DNA of 64,000 nt from JAGOUA01 sp964645655 (GTDB lineage: Bacteria; Patescibacteriota; Patescibacteriia; 2-12-FULL-60-25): NCBI GenBank assembly GCA_964645655.1, contig CAZXZS010000001.1, positions 558,001 to 622,000 of the forward strand, given 5' to 3'. Shown piece by piece: positions 35,471 to 44,407 of the stretch (its first letter is position 1; each line of letters begins with the position of its first letter). Below the pieces are notes generated by a model. It was given only the letters and a program-made list of their open reading frames with translations, was not told the origin of the DNA and ran no database searches. Made by a program: the position numbers and the translations under genes.

Positions 35471-36499
35471 CTAGGCGGAATACACGTCCCCCTCCTGCGT
35501 CCGCACGCTCTCCAGGTCCACGAACACGTCCACATGGAAGCGCGCGTCCTCCCGCTTCAGGAGGCCCGCCTTCGGATACACGCCGTGCTTCTCACCTAAC
35601 GAGAGATGCAGGCCCTTTTGGCGCTCGAACGCGGTCACGTCGGCGACGAACGCGCCCTTGCCGAAGGCGGGGTTCAGGCCGAAACCGATCTCGCGGACGA
35701 CGGGGCGCTCGTTGGTCTGGATCTGGGCGATGACCTCGCGGAACATCTCCGGCTCGTCGCCCTGCAACACGACCGACCCGTCCCTCACGCGCATGAGGAA
35801 TGGCTCGGGGAATTCGCGCATGCAGAAGTCGGGTCCCGCCATCGCGAAGATGCGCGCCTCGCCGTTGGCGCGGAAGACGTCCTTCGCTTCGGTGAAGACC
35901 TCCCCGATCGGGAAGGTCCCGCCGACGTTCGCCATGGCCGCGTAGTCGCCCGTATTGCGTTTCGGCGCCTCCAGGGCACCCTCCCATCGGAGGACGGACC
36001 CGTCCCGGGAGCGGGCTTCCAGCCATGCGGCCGATTCTAGCCGCGGGACGATCCTGTCCGCTTGCGTCGTAAAATATTTTGGTTCGATGGTGAGGCCTTC
36101 GAGATACCGAGCCTGCTCCTCCAACGTCTTCATGCGTCCCAGATGGACGTGCTCGATCGTCCGCAACCCGCGCGCGAACAGCTCGAGGCGTACGCGGAAC
36201 GCATTCAGGCGGAAGCTGAGCGTCTGTACCAGCACGACAAGCGTCCTTGGCGGAAGACCCTTGAGGAGGGCCTTCACCGCTTCCTGGCCAGCCTCGCTCC
36301 CCTGCCACGGCCGGACGGTGGCCCATGGGAACGCGGCACGATACGCGTCGGCGAGGACGCACGCGAGCGGGATGTCGGTGTCATGCAGTACGAGCATCCC
36401 CTCCTCCGGGGCTTGGCGGATCGCCTGCAGGACCATCACCTCGACGGCACGTCGGGCAAGGGCGGGAAGATCTTGCGTCGTAAAACGATGGTTACGCAT
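35471..36499 (-). CDS. M29-like metallo-aminopeptidase
   Basis: This 342-residue protein follows the thermophilic aminopeptidase (M29, AmpS/AmpT) pattern. Candidate metal ligands are the Glu in TFPIGEVFTEAKD, the Glu in VREIGFGLNPAFGKG, the His in GLHLSLGEKHG, and the His and Asp in FHVDVFVD, in family order. The overall similarity is distant, so substrate use is uncertain. The ATG at 36499 (CCTATG, no Shine-Dalgarno) is preferred over 36592. Two copies of the repeat TTTTACGACGCAAG fall inside this gene in the same reading frame and are translated FTTQ. Confidence 0.72.
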   Translation of the reverse strand: MRNHRFTTQDLPALARRAVEVMVLQAIRQAPEEGMLVLHDTDIPLACVLADAYRAAFPWATVRPWQGSEAGQEAVKALLKGLPPRTLVVLVQTLSFRLNAFRVRLELFARGLRTIEHVHLGRMKTLEEQARYLEGLTIEPKYFTTQADRIVPRLESAAWLEARSRDGSVLRWEGALEAPKRNTGDYAAMANVGGTFPIGEVFTEAKDVFRANGEARIFAMAGPDFCMREFPEPFLMRVRDGSVVLQGDEPEMFREVIAQIQTNERPVVREIGFGLNPAFGKGAFVADVTAFERQKGLHLSLGEKHGVYPKAGLLKREDARFHVDVFVDLESVRTQEGDVYSA

Positions 36500-36553
36500 A
36501 GGAAATGCCTCATCTTTACGCACGCACACAGAATCGTCAACCAGCGTCACCGA

Positions 36554-36582
36554 TTGACGGAACACCCAATTCATGGCATCAT
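36554..36582 (+). promoter_or_regulatory. Sigma70-type promoter for the 36622 gene
   Basis: TTGACG (36554-36559) and CATCAT (36577-36582), spacer 17. Confidence 0.7.
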
Positions 36583-36621
36583 GTGCCCGCACGACACGCC
36601 AAGACAGAGGAGGACCCGACG

Positions 36622-36936
36622 ATGGAACCCAAGATCCGCACCGTCTTCGCCATCATGGACGGCGACGACCGGCACGAGGTGAAAGCCGTGTGCTCAAGCA
36701 AGGAGATCGCCGACGACGCCGCTCCTGCGTTCGGGGACTGGCATGGGCACGGCTCGGCCGAGGTCGTCGAACGCCAGGCCATCGAGGCCGGCGGCAAGCT
36801 CTACCTGCTCGCCAACGACCACGGGCCCGAGGTGGAACTGGACACCGCCCCGGCCGTCCAGCACGCGATGAAGCGGATGGCGGCCCTCGGCAAGCTCACG
36901 TCCGAAGACATCGCCCTGCTCAAGCTGAAGCGATGA
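36622..36936 (+). CDS. Protein of unknown function (104 aa)
   Basis: This small acidic soluble protein has no recognised domain. Its start has GAGGAGG eight bases upstream and a promoter 40 bases away, and the gene ends about 140 bases before a terminator. The trailing region contains a short possible frame in another phase (residues like MPRRSLLMHGDRLVREFPVG, ending at 37071) that stops just before the terminator, but I cannot support it as a gene. Confidence 0.65.
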   Translation: MEPKIRTVFAIMDGDDRHEVKAVCSSKEIADDAAPAFGDWHGHGSAEVVERQAIEAGGKLYLLANDHGPEVELDTAPAVQHAMKRMAALGKLTSEDIALLKLKR

Positions 36937-37077
36937 GCGGCCTCCCGCACGCGGCGGCTCCGCCCCCCGCCTGGGGACGTCACGGGCGGTCGTGGACACC
37001 CTCCACATGCCGCGGCGGTCCCTCCTCATGCACGGGGATCGGCTGGTGCGGGAGTTCCCGGTCGGCTAGCCCCCAAG

Positions 37078-37103
37078 GCACCTGCACCTACGGGTGCTTT
37101 TTT
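37078..37103 (+). terminator. Intrinsic terminator
   Basis: GCACCTGCACCTACGGGTGC-type hairpin followed by six T residues. Confidence 0.75.
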
Positions 37104-37132
37104 CATCCGTGAAAGCGGTTCGAGGACAAGAA

Positions 37133-37153
37133 AAGCCCGCATCCCGTATGCGA
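37133..37153 (-). terminator. Probable terminator of rarA
   Basis: GCATACGGGATGC followed by GGGCTTTTC on the minus strand; short stem. Confidence 0.5.
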
Positions 37154-37177
37154 GCCGGAGGGAATCAACGCCGCCCT

Positions 37178-38428
37178 TCACTCTTCATAATACGTCCTCC
37201 CCTGCAACGCCTCCGGCAGGTACGCCTGCCCCTGCGCGTCCTGCTCGGGCGGGTACTTGTACCCTTTCCCATAGCCGAGCTCTTTCATGAGCCCGGTCGG
37301 CGCATTCCGTAAATGCAGCGGCACCGGAAGCGACGGCAACCGCCGGACGTCCTCGCGCGCGGCCTTCGTCGCCCGGTAGCAGGCGTTCGACTTCTGGACC
37401 TTGGCGAGGTAGACGACCAGCTGCACGAGGACGACGTCGCATTCGGGCATCCCTAACGCGTGGCAGGCCTGGAAGGCGCTCATCGCCTGCACGAGGGCGC
37501 GCGGGTCCTTCATGCCGACATCCTCCGAGGCGAACCGGACGAGCCGCCGCGCGACATACAGCGGGTCCTCCCCCGCCTCAAGCATGCGCATGAGCCAATA
37601 CACGCTCGCCTGCACGTCGGAGCCGCGCAGGGCCTTGTGGAGGGCGGAGATGAGGTCGTAGTGCCGCTCGCCCGCCTTGTCGTGGGCGAGGTGGGTACGC
37701 TGGAGGACCTCCCGGAGGCGCTCGAGCGTGAGGGAGGCCGCTCCCCCCTCGTCGCGCGAGGCCTCGACGCCGGTCTCGAGGGCGTTGAGGGCCCGGCGGG
37801 CGTCGCCGTCGGCCCCGCGTACGATCTCGTCGAGGACGTCGTCCGGCACGAGCACGACCTGCCCGCCATACCCGCGCGGGTCGCTGAGCGCCTGGAGCAG
37901 GACCTGGCGGACCTCGTCGTCCGTGAGGCGCTCCAGCACGAGGACGCGTGCCCGCGACAGGAGGGCCGCGTTCACCTCGAAGCTCGGGTTCTCCGTGGTC
38001 GCGCCGATGAGCGTGATGACGCCGCGCTCGACGAAGGGCAGGAGCGCGTCCTGTTGCGCCTTGTTGAACCGGTGGATCTCGTCGAGGAAGACGACGGTCC
38101 GCTGCCGCTCGCGGTCCCACGCCGCTTCCGCCTGCTGCATGATGGCGCGCAGCTCCTGCACGCCCGACGAGACGGCCGAGATCTCGACGAACCGCGCCGC
38201 GAGCTGGGTGGCGAGGAGGCGGGCGAGGGTCGTCTTCCCCGTCCCGGGCGGACCCCAAAAGATGAGCGACGGCAGGGTCGCCTGCCCCAGGAGGCGGCGG
38301 AGCGGCTTGTCGGGGCCCACGAGTTGCGCCTGGCCGAGGTATTGCTCGAACGTGGCGGGGCGGACGCGGTCGGCGAGCGGGGCCCGGGGGGACGGGGTCT
38401 CGGCAGGAAGCGGCAGGACGGGAGGCAT
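37178..38428 (-). CDS. rarA: Replication-associated recombination protein RarA (MgsA)
   Basis: RarA is an AAA+ ATPase of the clamp-loader class that acts at stalled replication forks. The 416-residue protein has Walker A GPPGTGKTT (59-67), Walker B VVFLDEIHRFN (about 112-122), sensor 1 IGATTENPSFEV and an arginine-finger region, then the RarA-type C-terminal helical domain ending in GYKYPPEQDAQGQAYLP. The ATG at 38428 is chosen over 38464 because TACGCT (38437-38442) ends eight bases upstream, so the mRNA is probably leaderless. Confidence 0.95.
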   Translation of the reverse strand: MPPVLPLPAETPSPRAPLADRVRPATFEQYLGQAQLVGPDKPLRRLLGQATLPSLIFWGPPGTGKTTLARLLATQLAARFVEISAVSSGVQELRAIMQQAEAAWDRERQRTVVFLDEIHRFNKAQQDALLPFVERGVITLIGATTENPSFEVNAALLSRARVLVLERLTDDEVRQVLLQALSDPRGYGGQVVLVPDDVLDEIVRGADGDARRALNALETGVEASRDEGGAASLTLERLREVLQRTHLAHDKAGERHYDLISALHKALRGSDVQASVYWLMRMLEAGEDPLYVARRLVRFASEDVGMKDPRALVQAMSAFQACHALGMPECDVVLVQLVVYLAKVQKSNACYRATKAAREDVRRLPSLPVPLHLRNAPTGLMKELGYGKGYKYPPEQDAQGQAYLPEALQGRTYYEE

Positions 38429-38464
38429 AGGCACCGAGCGTACCAAGCGCCCCGGCATTGGCAA

Positions 38465-38497
38465 AGAAAAACCTCAGGCCGGGGACAGGCCTGAGGC
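38465..38497 (-). terminator. Intrinsic terminator, minus strand
   Basis: CCTCAGGCC/GGCCTGAGG around a short loop, followed by TTTTTC on the minus strand. Confidence 0.9.
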
Positions 38498-39289
38498 GAG
38501 GGGGACGGACAGGGTCGGACGCACCTCCCGGAGCCGGTCCTCGAAGAGGTCGAGGCCAGCCTCGACGCGCGCGAGGACCTCGAAGGCGGAGGCATCGTGA
38601 CGGGCGGCGCGGAGGGCCTGGAGGCTCGCGTCGGCCTGCGCGAAGGCGAGGTCGATCTCCTCCTTGGCCGGAGGCCGGTACAGGCCCTCGTCGACCACGA
38701 GGCGGCGCAAGCTTGCGACGCGGCGCTCGAGGAGGGCAAGGCGCTCGGCGAAGGGACGGCTGCCGGCGACGATGGCCCGGGGGCCGCTCGCGGCCGGGTT
38801 GGCGGCCTGGAGCGCACGCAGGGCGTCGCGGCGCGCCTGGAGGCGGCGGAGGAACTCGGAGGGCCGCAGGCCATATGCGCCCTCGGCGAGCAGGTCGCGG
38901 ATCCAGGGGATGAACCGCTCAGGCGGGGCGAAGCCGAGGAACCCGACCAGGCGCACCTCCTCGGGCGTCGCGGGACGGTGGTCGGGACGGAACCCGTCCG
39001 CGAGGACATGGGCCGCAAGGCCGGTGCGCCGGACCGAGAGGGGCCGCACGAGCGACCCGATCTCCTGCAGGATCCCGAAGAGGACGGGCCACTCCGGCAA
39101 CTGGACGAGCTCGGCGAAGGAAACCGTCCCCTCTTCCTCGGGCAGGAACGGTTCGGCGTCATCCGAAAGGTCGATGACCTCTCCTTCGGGCACGGGAGCC
39201 GCCGCCGGACGGCGGGCGAGGAGCAGGCAGGCCCCGAAGAGGAGCGCGCACCCGGACAAGAGCAGGCAGAAGGCGAACCAGGCATTCAC
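38474..39289 (-). CDS. Membrane-anchored protein of unknown function
   Basis: This 271-residue protein has one N-terminal transmembrane segment (about residues 2-24), an acidic linker and a helical, Leu/Ala/Arg-rich soluble domain with a probable coiled coil (about 170-245). The start is taken as the GTG at 39289, because GGAGG lies five bases upstream and the predicted transcription start is near 39338. The longer open frame from 39373 would begin inside the promoter. It has a private terminator. The function is unknown. Confidence 0.65.
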   Translation of the reverse strand: MNAWFAFCLLLSGCALLFGACLLLARRPAAAPVPEGEVIDLSDDAEPFLPEEEGTVSFAELVQLPEWPVLFGILQEIGSLVRPLSVRRTGLAAHVLADGFRPDHRPATPEEVRLVGFLGFAPPERFIPWIRDLLAEGAYGLRPSEFLRRLQARRDALRALQAANPAASGPRAIVAGSRPFAERLALLERRVASLRRLVVDEGLYRPPAKEEIDLAFAQADASLQALRAARHDASAFEVLARVEAGLDLFEDRLREVRPTLSVPLASGLSPA

Positions 39290-39344
39290 GGGACCTCCGA
39301 TCTGGGCATGGGAGCCCACTGGGAGACGGGCAGACGAACGGCCC

Positions 39345-39373
39345 AGCCTAGCCCGGATCCGCGTTCCCGTCAA
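39345..39373 (-). promoter_or_regulatory. Sigma70-type promoter
   Basis: On the minus strand TTGACG (39368-39373) and TAGGCT (39345-39350), spacer 17. Confidence 0.75.
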
Positions 39374-39413
39374 GGGCCGAGGGAACGGGCGACACGCGCG
39401 CCAGGCATCGGCC

Positions 39414-39442
39414 TTGCGTTTTCCCGGGCGATTTTATATGCT
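39414..39442 (+). promoter_or_regulatory. Promoter of tRNA-Glu
   Basis: TTGCGT (39414-39419) and TATGCT (39437-39442), spacer 17, 19 bases before the tRNA. Confidence 0.7.
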
Positions 39443-39461
39443 ACCGCCCGTCCGCACGCGT

Positions 39462-39536
39462 GGCCTCTTCGTTTAATGGCTAGGACATTCCCCTCTCACG
39501 GGAAAAATAGGGGTTCGATTCCCCTAGGGGCTACCA
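39462..39536 (+). tRNA. tRNA-Glu (anticodon CTC)
   Basis: The cloverleaf is complete. The acceptor arm GGCCTCT pairs with AGGGGCT using G-T wobbles. The D-arm contains TTAATGGCTAGGA. The anticodon stem TTCCC/GGGAA encloses loop CTCTCAC with anticodon CTC. The T-arm AGGGG-TTCGATT-CCCCT and an encoded 3' ACCA end follow. The tRNA reads GAG codons. It has its own promoter and a weak downstream hairpin (39540-39568). Confidence 0.95.
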
Positions 39537-39589
39537 AGGAAAAAGATTCCGACAACGGGGTCTTTTTCTATTTTCAGGCACGCGATTAA

Positions 39590-40081
39590 TCAGGGGTCCC
39601 AAAGCTTTGTCCGGTGGGAGCTGGATGAAAATGACAACGCACCCGAGGCAGGGTTCCAGGCAGGAAAAGCTGGCGCGCTGCCGCGAATGCGGTGAAGAAA
39701 GGCGTTCGGACGTGCGGTCAGGAAGATGTCCTGGGTCTTCAGCCCCTCGATGATCTCGTCTACCCTCGCCCGCGTGAGCCCGAGCTCTTCGAGAGGCTGC
39801 TCTGCGGGGGACTTGAAGATCATGGCGAGGAAGGAGGACGGAGAGCTGAGGCTCTTGATGACCCCCTCCCGGGTTCCCTGGAGCCCGATGCACAGCATCT
39901 CGAGGACTCCCTCCCGCGTCTCGTAGTTGCACGATACGTCGAAGAGCCGCTTGTAGTCGTGGCCCGGACCACGCGCGATGACGAGGCCGTACTTGGCCGA
40001 CTTCGGGCCTCTGATGACCTCGAAGTAGAGGTCATCGGGGTTGGTGAAGATCTCGAGAGCCGTGATGAACGAAAGTCCCAT
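39590..40081 (-). CDS. Protein of unknown function (163 aa)
   Basis: This soluble alpha/beta-looking protein (ALEIFTNPDDLYFEVIRGPK, then GLVIARGPGHDYKRLFD) has no recognised family. The ATG at 40081 has GGAGG six bases upstream; the frame continues upstream but nothing supports an earlier start. The consensus promoter at 40240-40268 would give a leader of about 150 bases, and a second possible promoter (TTACAC, TAGAGT) lies nearer. The last 20 or so residues are Ser-rich and may be less constrained. Confidence 0.6.
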   Translation of the reverse strand: MGLSFITALEIFTNPDDLYFEVIRGPKSAKYGLVIARGPGHDYKRLFDVSCNYETREGVLEMLCIGLQGTREGVIKSLSSPSSFLAMIFKSPAEQPLEELGLTRARVDEIIEGLKTQDIFLTARPNAFLHRIRGSAPAFPAWNPASGALSFSSSSHRTKLWDP

Positions 40082-40239
40082 GATGCGCCTCCAGAAACGA
40101 TGCACCATTTGCCGGTGGGGACGGAGTGTCCCTGGTGAATCGTGTGAATCCTCACGCCGCACTCTATCGAGATTGTGGCGCTGTGTAAGGGTAAAACGAC
40201 CTATTTTTACTCTCTCACAGAGGGATGCTATATCGAGTA

Positions 40240-40268
40240 AGTACAGCAGAAAAAGACGGTTTTGTCAA
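40240..40268 (-). promoter_or_regulatory. Sigma70-type promoter, minus strand
   Basis: TTGACA (40263-40268) and TGTACT (40240-40245), spacer 17. Confidence 0.75.
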
Positions 40269-40350
40269 CCGTCCACACCTAAAAATAAGCCGTTTGCCCT
40301 ATCACTAGCCATTCCCTGGCAACCCGTAGGCCCGTTTGCAAGAAATGGGG

Positions 40351-40379
40351 TTGACGAACCCGTGTTTTTCTGGTATACT
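40351..40379 (+). promoter_or_regulatory. Strong sigma70-type promoter for the 40431 gene
   Basis: TTGACG (40351-40356) and TATACT (40374-40379), spacer 17. It diverges from the minus-strand promoter 80 bases away. Confidence 0.9.
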
Positions 40380-40430
40380 GGAAAATCGCTTTCCTTTCGT
40401 AGAAAACCCCTAATAAATAGGAGCGAGAAC

Positions 40431-41462
40431 ATGAACGATCGATCGGTAGCGCAGCGCTTCCTCTCCGAGGCCGACTTCGGCCAACACCTCATGGCCTACG
40501 TCATGAGCCGCCCAGGGAAGATCCGAGAGCAGTCACACGCCGAGAGGGACCGATTCGGTCACACCGTACCGGACCACTGGACCGCGGACAGCGTTCGCGG
40601 GAACCGGAACGCGACCGTGTACGCCGAGAGCGGCGGGATGTTCGACGCCCTGCTCGGCCGCTCGATCGTCACGCCGAAGAACTGGGACCGGTTTCGGCGC
40701 CAGTACTTCAACCCGACCGCCGACCTTCTGGAGCGCCTGCTCCACGAGTGCGAGTACCCACGGAGCCATGCCTGGACCGGGAACGACCCGGGGCGCAACG
40801 GCTTCCACATGGACGACGATTTCTGGACCAAGAAGACCCAGGAGGACAACTACCGCGACCTGCTGCGCGGGCTCGAGCTGCGCGGGCTCCTGCAACGTCG
40901 GGCGTCGCGCCGGTACGAGCACGATCCCGAAGCGGCCCAGGTCCTCTCGAACGGGATCTGGGTCGATATCCCGGGCACCTACCGCAACCTCTCCCTGGCG
41001 GTGGAGAACCTCTGGCAAGAGGGCGGCTACAAGACCGGCCTGGACCTCCCCCTGCTCACCGATCCATACGGCTCCCGGAAGCCGCTGCTGTTCCTCGTGG
41101 GCAGCACGGTCGAGGTGCACAGGGATCTCAGCGAGCGTAAGGCGGGGCTCGATTTCATCCGCGAGCGCACGTCCGGCGAACCGCGCTACCAGGAGGTCCT
41201 GTACGTCCTGGCGGAGGCCTGGGGAGCCGAGCGCATTCCGCGCTACCTCGGCAGGATGGAGGTCGTTGTCGCCGAGATGCACGACGAGACGGTCGTCGGG
41301 AAGGCGCTCTCGGAACTCCGCTTCCTGGTGCCGCAACGCGATCTCACGGAGAACGAGACTCGATCCCTGTGGTGCGATCAGGAGAACTGGAAGGCCCACA
41401 ACGGGATCTATCTCGATGCGCACAAGGGGCTCGAGGAGTTCGTCGAGGCGCGCACGCGATAG
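40431..41462 (+). CDS. Protein of unknown function (343 aa)
   Basis: This is a soluble protein with mixed charge and many Trp and Arg residues and no signal peptide or recognised domain. Segments include FLSEADFGQHLMAYVMSRPG near the start and LLFLVGSTVEVHRDLSERK in the C-terminal half. The ATG at 40431 follows AGGAG by seven bases, with a leader of about 45 bases from a near-consensus promoter, which suggests high expression. Its own terminator follows. The function is unknown. Confidence 0.75.
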   Translation: MNDRSVAQRFLSEADFGQHLMAYVMSRPGKIREQSHAERDRFGHTVPDHWTADSVRGNRNATVYAESGGMFDALLGRSIVTPKNWDRFRRQYFNPTADLLERLLHECEYPRSHAWTGNDPGRNGFHMDDDFWTKKTQEDNYRDLLRGLELRGLLQRRASRRYEHDPEAAQVLSNGIWVDIPGTYRNLSLAVENLWQEGGYKTGLDLPLLTDPYGSRKPLLFLVGSTVEVHRDLSERKAGLDFIRERTSGEPRYQEVLYVLAEAWGAERIPRYLGRMEVVVAEMHDETVVGKALSELRFLVPQRDLTENETRSLWCDQENWKAHNGIYLDAHKGLEEFVEARTR

Positions 41463-41497
41463 GGCGGAGGCGCGGGCGGTGTACCAATGGCACCCTG

Positions 41498-41530
41498 GGC
41501 GGCTTCAACGCGGAAGCCGCCTTTTCTTTT
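41498..41530 (+). terminator. Intrinsic terminator
   Basis: GGCGGCTTC-AACGC-GGAAGCCGCC followed by TTTTCTTTT. Confidence 0.9.
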
Positions 41531-41671
41531 TATGGATATCCAATATCTCAAACATCCCCGAAAAATATGTCACCACTAACGCGCATCGGCCGGCCGCAGC
41601 AGGGACCAGGGGCACAGAGTCGCGAACCGTTCAGAAAACCTGGCCTGCGTGCTTCTGCTTTCCGGGAATCG

Positions 41672-41700
41672 TTGACAGCGAAACGGATTCCTGTTACCAC
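41672..41700 (+). promoter_or_regulatory. Sigma70-type promoter for the 41764 gene
   Basis: TTGACA (41672-41677) and TACCAC (41695-41700), spacer 17. The 140 bases between the previous terminator and this promoter hold nothing I recognise. Confidence 0.75.
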
Positions 41701-41763
41701 CTACCCGTCCGCATCCACATACCGACCCAAGCCACCCCTCCAACCAAAGATCGGTAGGATACG

Positions 41764-42120
41764 ATGGAAAACACCGTACGTCCCTTCCCCACCCGCGGGA
41801 CCCTCTTCGCCGACTCGCTGCGCAAGATCGAGCTCACGCGCGCCCTCGTCATCGAGTACCGGACCGACGGCGAGACGGTCGTCGGCGAGGTCGAGTACGG
41901 GGGCATCAACGGCAACGGGTGGTCCTTCGCCATCGGGTGGTATGGGGAACGCACTGGCAACCGCACGACCATCTTTCGCCCGGAGAGCTGGCGCGCGGAG
42001 ATCCAGGACGGGGTGCTCATCCTGCACCGCACGGCCCCGGACACCGGCGACGTCGACCTGCCCTGGCGCGCGTCGAACCTGTACACGATCGTGCCTTGCG
42101 CCGCGCGGGAGCGGGCGTAG
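41764..42120 (+). CDS. Protein of unknown function (118 aa)
   Basis: This small soluble, probably beta-rich protein alternates hydrophobic and charged residues (ALVIEYRTDGETVVGEVEYGG, ILHRTAPDTGDVDLPW). No family is recognised. The start has GTAGGA a few bases upstream and the gene forms a single unit with its own promoter and terminator. Confidence 0.65.
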   Translation: MENTVRPFPTRGTLFADSLRKIELTRALVIEYRTDGETVVGEVEYGGINGNGWSFAIGWYGERTGNRTTIFRPESWRAEIQDGVLILHRTAPDTGDVDLPWRASNLYTIVPCAARERA

Positions 42121-42167
42121 CGGGCGGTCGCGCACGGGAACGGGGATAGCAAACGAGCGAAACATGC

Positions 42168-42198
42168 TGACGGCCCCTAGGGAGAGCCGTCTTTTCTT
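42168..42198 (+). terminator. Intrinsic terminator
   Basis: GACGGC/GCCGTC around a CCCTAGGGAG loop, followed by TTTTCTTT. Confidence 0.75.
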
Positions 42199-42281
42199 TG
42201 CACGCACAGCAACCGGAAACGGGCCTTCGGTTTTTTTCTCGTTCCCTTTCGCGGACCCTGCGCTATACTCTCCCCATCCTT

Positions 42282-43751
42282 ATGTCGATCCGTATGCTCC
42301 TCCGTGGACTCGTCACTTCCATCCTCCTGTCGCTTGCCTGCTCCCTCTTCCTTCCCACAACCCAGGCGGCGGGACCGGAACGCCTGGTGCGGACAGACGG
42401 CCAACCGGCCGTGTATTACGTGTATGACGGGGCGCGATATGCCTTCCCGAGCGAGCGGGTCTTCTTTTCCTGGTACGGCGACTACGGTTCGCTCGAATGG
42501 GTGACCGCGGAAGCCCTGGCGGCCCTCCCCTTACGCGGCACCGTCACGTACCGCCCGGGACGCCTCGTGAAGATCACGACCGACCCGAAGGTGTACGCCG
42601 TCGCGCGGGACGGGTCGTTGCGTTGGGTGACGACGGAGGCCGTAGCTCAAGCTTTATATGGGGCAGATTGGAGTCGGCTGGTTGATGACGTCGACGATAG
42701 CCTGTTCTTCGGCTACCGGATCGGCGAGCCCCTCCAAGCCACATCAGGCTACTCGCCGCTCGAGGAACGACTGGCCTACGCCTCATTCGGGCAGGCCTTG
42801 GCCGGCAGGCGGCAAGGGAACACGCCCTCACCGGCTCCGGCCGTGATGGCGACGACGACCGTCGTGACGGCCGCCAACTGGCGCGAGGAAGCGCTCCGCC
42901 TGCCCATCGAAGGGTACGGGCGCAGCGTAGATGCGGATGGCCTCCTCCACCTCACGAGCGACGGCGGGGCGTTTGAGGTGATCCTCCCCGACCTCGGACC
43001 GAACGCCGAGGCATATGGCCGCTATGAGCTGCGCAAGCTCAAGCGCGACACCGATGCCACACGGGCGGCCCTTGGGCGCGGCCCCTATCTCGCTCCCGGA
43101 CGGATCATCGAACGGTTCGCCATCGTCGACCCGGCGGTCCGGCGACGCGTCACGGGAAGCTGCTGCGGTCCGTTGGAGGAAGGCCTTCCCCTCTCCTGGT
43201 TCTTCGGGAGCGAAGAGGAATACTTGGCCGCGATCGACCTCGGCACCGCCGCCAACGCCTACGTGCTCCGGCTCTATTGGGAAGGCGGCACCGGGAACCA
43301 CGAGCTCGTCCACCGCTTCATCCGCGGGCAACACGTCTACGGCATCATCGACGAGGGGCTCGCCAACTACCTCCCGACGGTGGTACTGGGTGGCGGACGC
43401 CTCAGCCAGGAATGCCGAGCGGACGGTTTCGTCCGCAGCGGCAGCGATACCGTCACCCCCTATTACCAACCGGACCAGGGCAGCTACGACGCGGGCATCT
43501 TCTACGCGAGCGGCGAATGCTTCTGGGCGATCCTCGAACGGACGTATGGCCGTGAACCGCTCCCTCGCCTGTTCGATCGGCTGCGCGAAGTCCCGCGCGG
43601 GGACCTCGTCCACTTCAGCACGGAAGGACTCTCCGACGCGGAACTGCTGCACAAGGACCTGAGCCGGGTCTTCGTGCCGGTCCTCGGGCCCAGCGCCTGG
43701 CAGACGTTCGCCGGGTTCGGGGCGAGGGAAACCCTGCCGGCACGGCCATAG
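42282..43751 (+). CDS. Secreted gluzincin-type metallopeptidase
   Basis: This 489-residue exported protein has a signal peptide (residues 1-29, ending TQA-AG). Residues 34-151 form the same domain as the C-terminus of the serine protease at 18985: a YYVYDGARYAFPSE-type repeat, then RPGRLVK, LYGADW and FFGYRIGEPL. After a Thr/Pro-rich linker, the C-terminal half carries HELVH at 340-344 and a downstream glutamate in IIDEGLANYL (Glu358), the HExxH plus (N/D)ExxxN arrangement of the gluzincin peptidases. The substrate is unknown, perhaps cell-wall-associated or host-surface protein. TATACT (42264-42269) ends 12 bases before the ATG, and no Shine-Dalgarno is present. Confidence 0.8.
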   Translation: MSIRMLLRGLVTSILLSLACSLFLPTTQAAGPERLVRTDGQPAVYYVYDGARYAFPSERVFFSWYGDYGSLEWVTAEALAALPLRGTVTYRPGRLVKITTDPKVYAVARDGSLRWVTTEAVAQALYGADWSRLVDDVDDSLFFGYRIGEPLQATSGYSPLEERLAYASFGQALAGRRQGNTPSPAPAVMATTTVVTAANWREEALRLPIEGYGRSVDADGLLHLTSDGGAFEVILPDLGPNAEAYGRYELRKLKRDTDATRAALGRGPYLAPGRIIERFAIVDPAVRRRVTGSCCGPLEEGLPLSWFFGSEEEYLAAIDLGTAANAYVLRLYWEGGTGNHELVHRFIRGQHVYGIIDEGLANYLPTVVLGGGRLSQECRADGFVRSGSDTVTPYYQPDQGSYDAGIFYASGECFWAILERTYGREPLPRLFDRLREVPRGDLVHFSTEGLSDAELLHKDLSRVFVPVLGPSAWQTFAGFGARETLPARP

Positions 43752-43786
43752 CGCGGGACATGATTCGGGGAGCTTGTTTTGAGATG

Positions 43787-43806
43787 AAAAAGAACCCGCG
43801 GCGGGT
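43787..43806 (-). terminator. Minus-strand hairpin with T-run
   Basis: ACCCGC-CGCGGGT followed by TCTTTTTC on the minus strand; a second terminator behind 43862-43888. Confidence 0.55.
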
Positions 43807-43861
43807 GGGAAGCCTGGCAGGCTAAGGGACGGGTCAGCGGCTGGAAGCACGCAAAAATGAA

Positions 43862-43888
43862 ACAGCCCGCACAGTGAAGTGCGGGCTG
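43862..43888 (-). terminator. Intrinsic terminator, minus strand
   Basis: CAGCCCGCACTT/GTGCGGGCTG hairpin followed by TTTCATTTTT on the minus strand. Confidence 0.8.
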
Positions 43889-43918
43889 AGGGGGCGAAGC
43901 GCGCCCGAGGCGGGGCAC

Positions 43919-44347
43919 CTAGCGGACAACCTCGAGGGGGAGGTTGCCGGACCGGACCCGGTGCGCGAGGCTGGCGTACGAGTAGGAGGAGCCGCTGGCG
44001 TAGTCGGACGGGCCGAGGGGACCGAGGCCGTTGCGCTCGAGCAGCTCCGCGATGAGATCGTACTGGGAGACACGGGGGTTGGTGGGGTCGCGCCAGACGA
44101 TGCGCCCCTCCTCCTGCGCCTTCCGCACGGCGGCCACGATCTGGGCGTGGGCGGCCTTCCCGCCCTCGGGGTCATTGCGGAAGGCCCAGAGGACCTCGTT
44201 GTTCTCGTCCCCGAACGCGCCCGGGTTCAGGACGTGCTCGAGGCAGCACCCGAAGTGGAACAGCCCCGTGGCGAGGTCGGCGTCGGTGACCTTCTTGTCG
44301 GCGAGGCGGAAGAGGAGGGCCGTGAACGAGACGAAGAGCTTGCGCAT
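43919..44347 (-). CDS. Protein of unknown function (142 aa)
   Basis: This mostly helical soluble protein has the segments SFTALLFRLADKKVTDADLATGL and GCCLEHVLNPGAFGDENNE, and a helix near residues 70-90. No family is recognised. Two tandem ATGs occur; the second, at 44347, is preferred because AGGAG lies six bases away. A TTGACA-17-TAAAAT promoter gives a leader of about 55 bases, and two terminators follow. Confidence 0.7.
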   Translation of the reverse strand: MRKLFVSFTALLFRLADKKVTDADLATGLFHFGCCLEHVLNPGAFGDENNEVLWAFRNDPEGGKAAHAQIVAAVRKAQEEGRIVWRDPTNPRVSQYDLIAELLERNGLGPLGPSDYASGSSYSYASLAHRVRSGNLPLEVVR

Positions 44348-44407
44348 CATTTTCTCCTGAATGCGAGGGGGGGGTGGAACGAATTTTACGAGGATTGGCA
44401 GTTCCCC

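Noticed and set aside
36934..37071. Small frame after the 36622-36936 gene
   Set aside because: Only about 25 residues in a usable frame, no Shine-Dalgarno, and the ATGA-overlapping frame reads through the terminator.
39462..39590. tRNA-Glu as an integration site
   Set aside because: I found no second copy of the tRNA 3' end and no integrase gene in the window, although cassette-type genes follow the tRNA.
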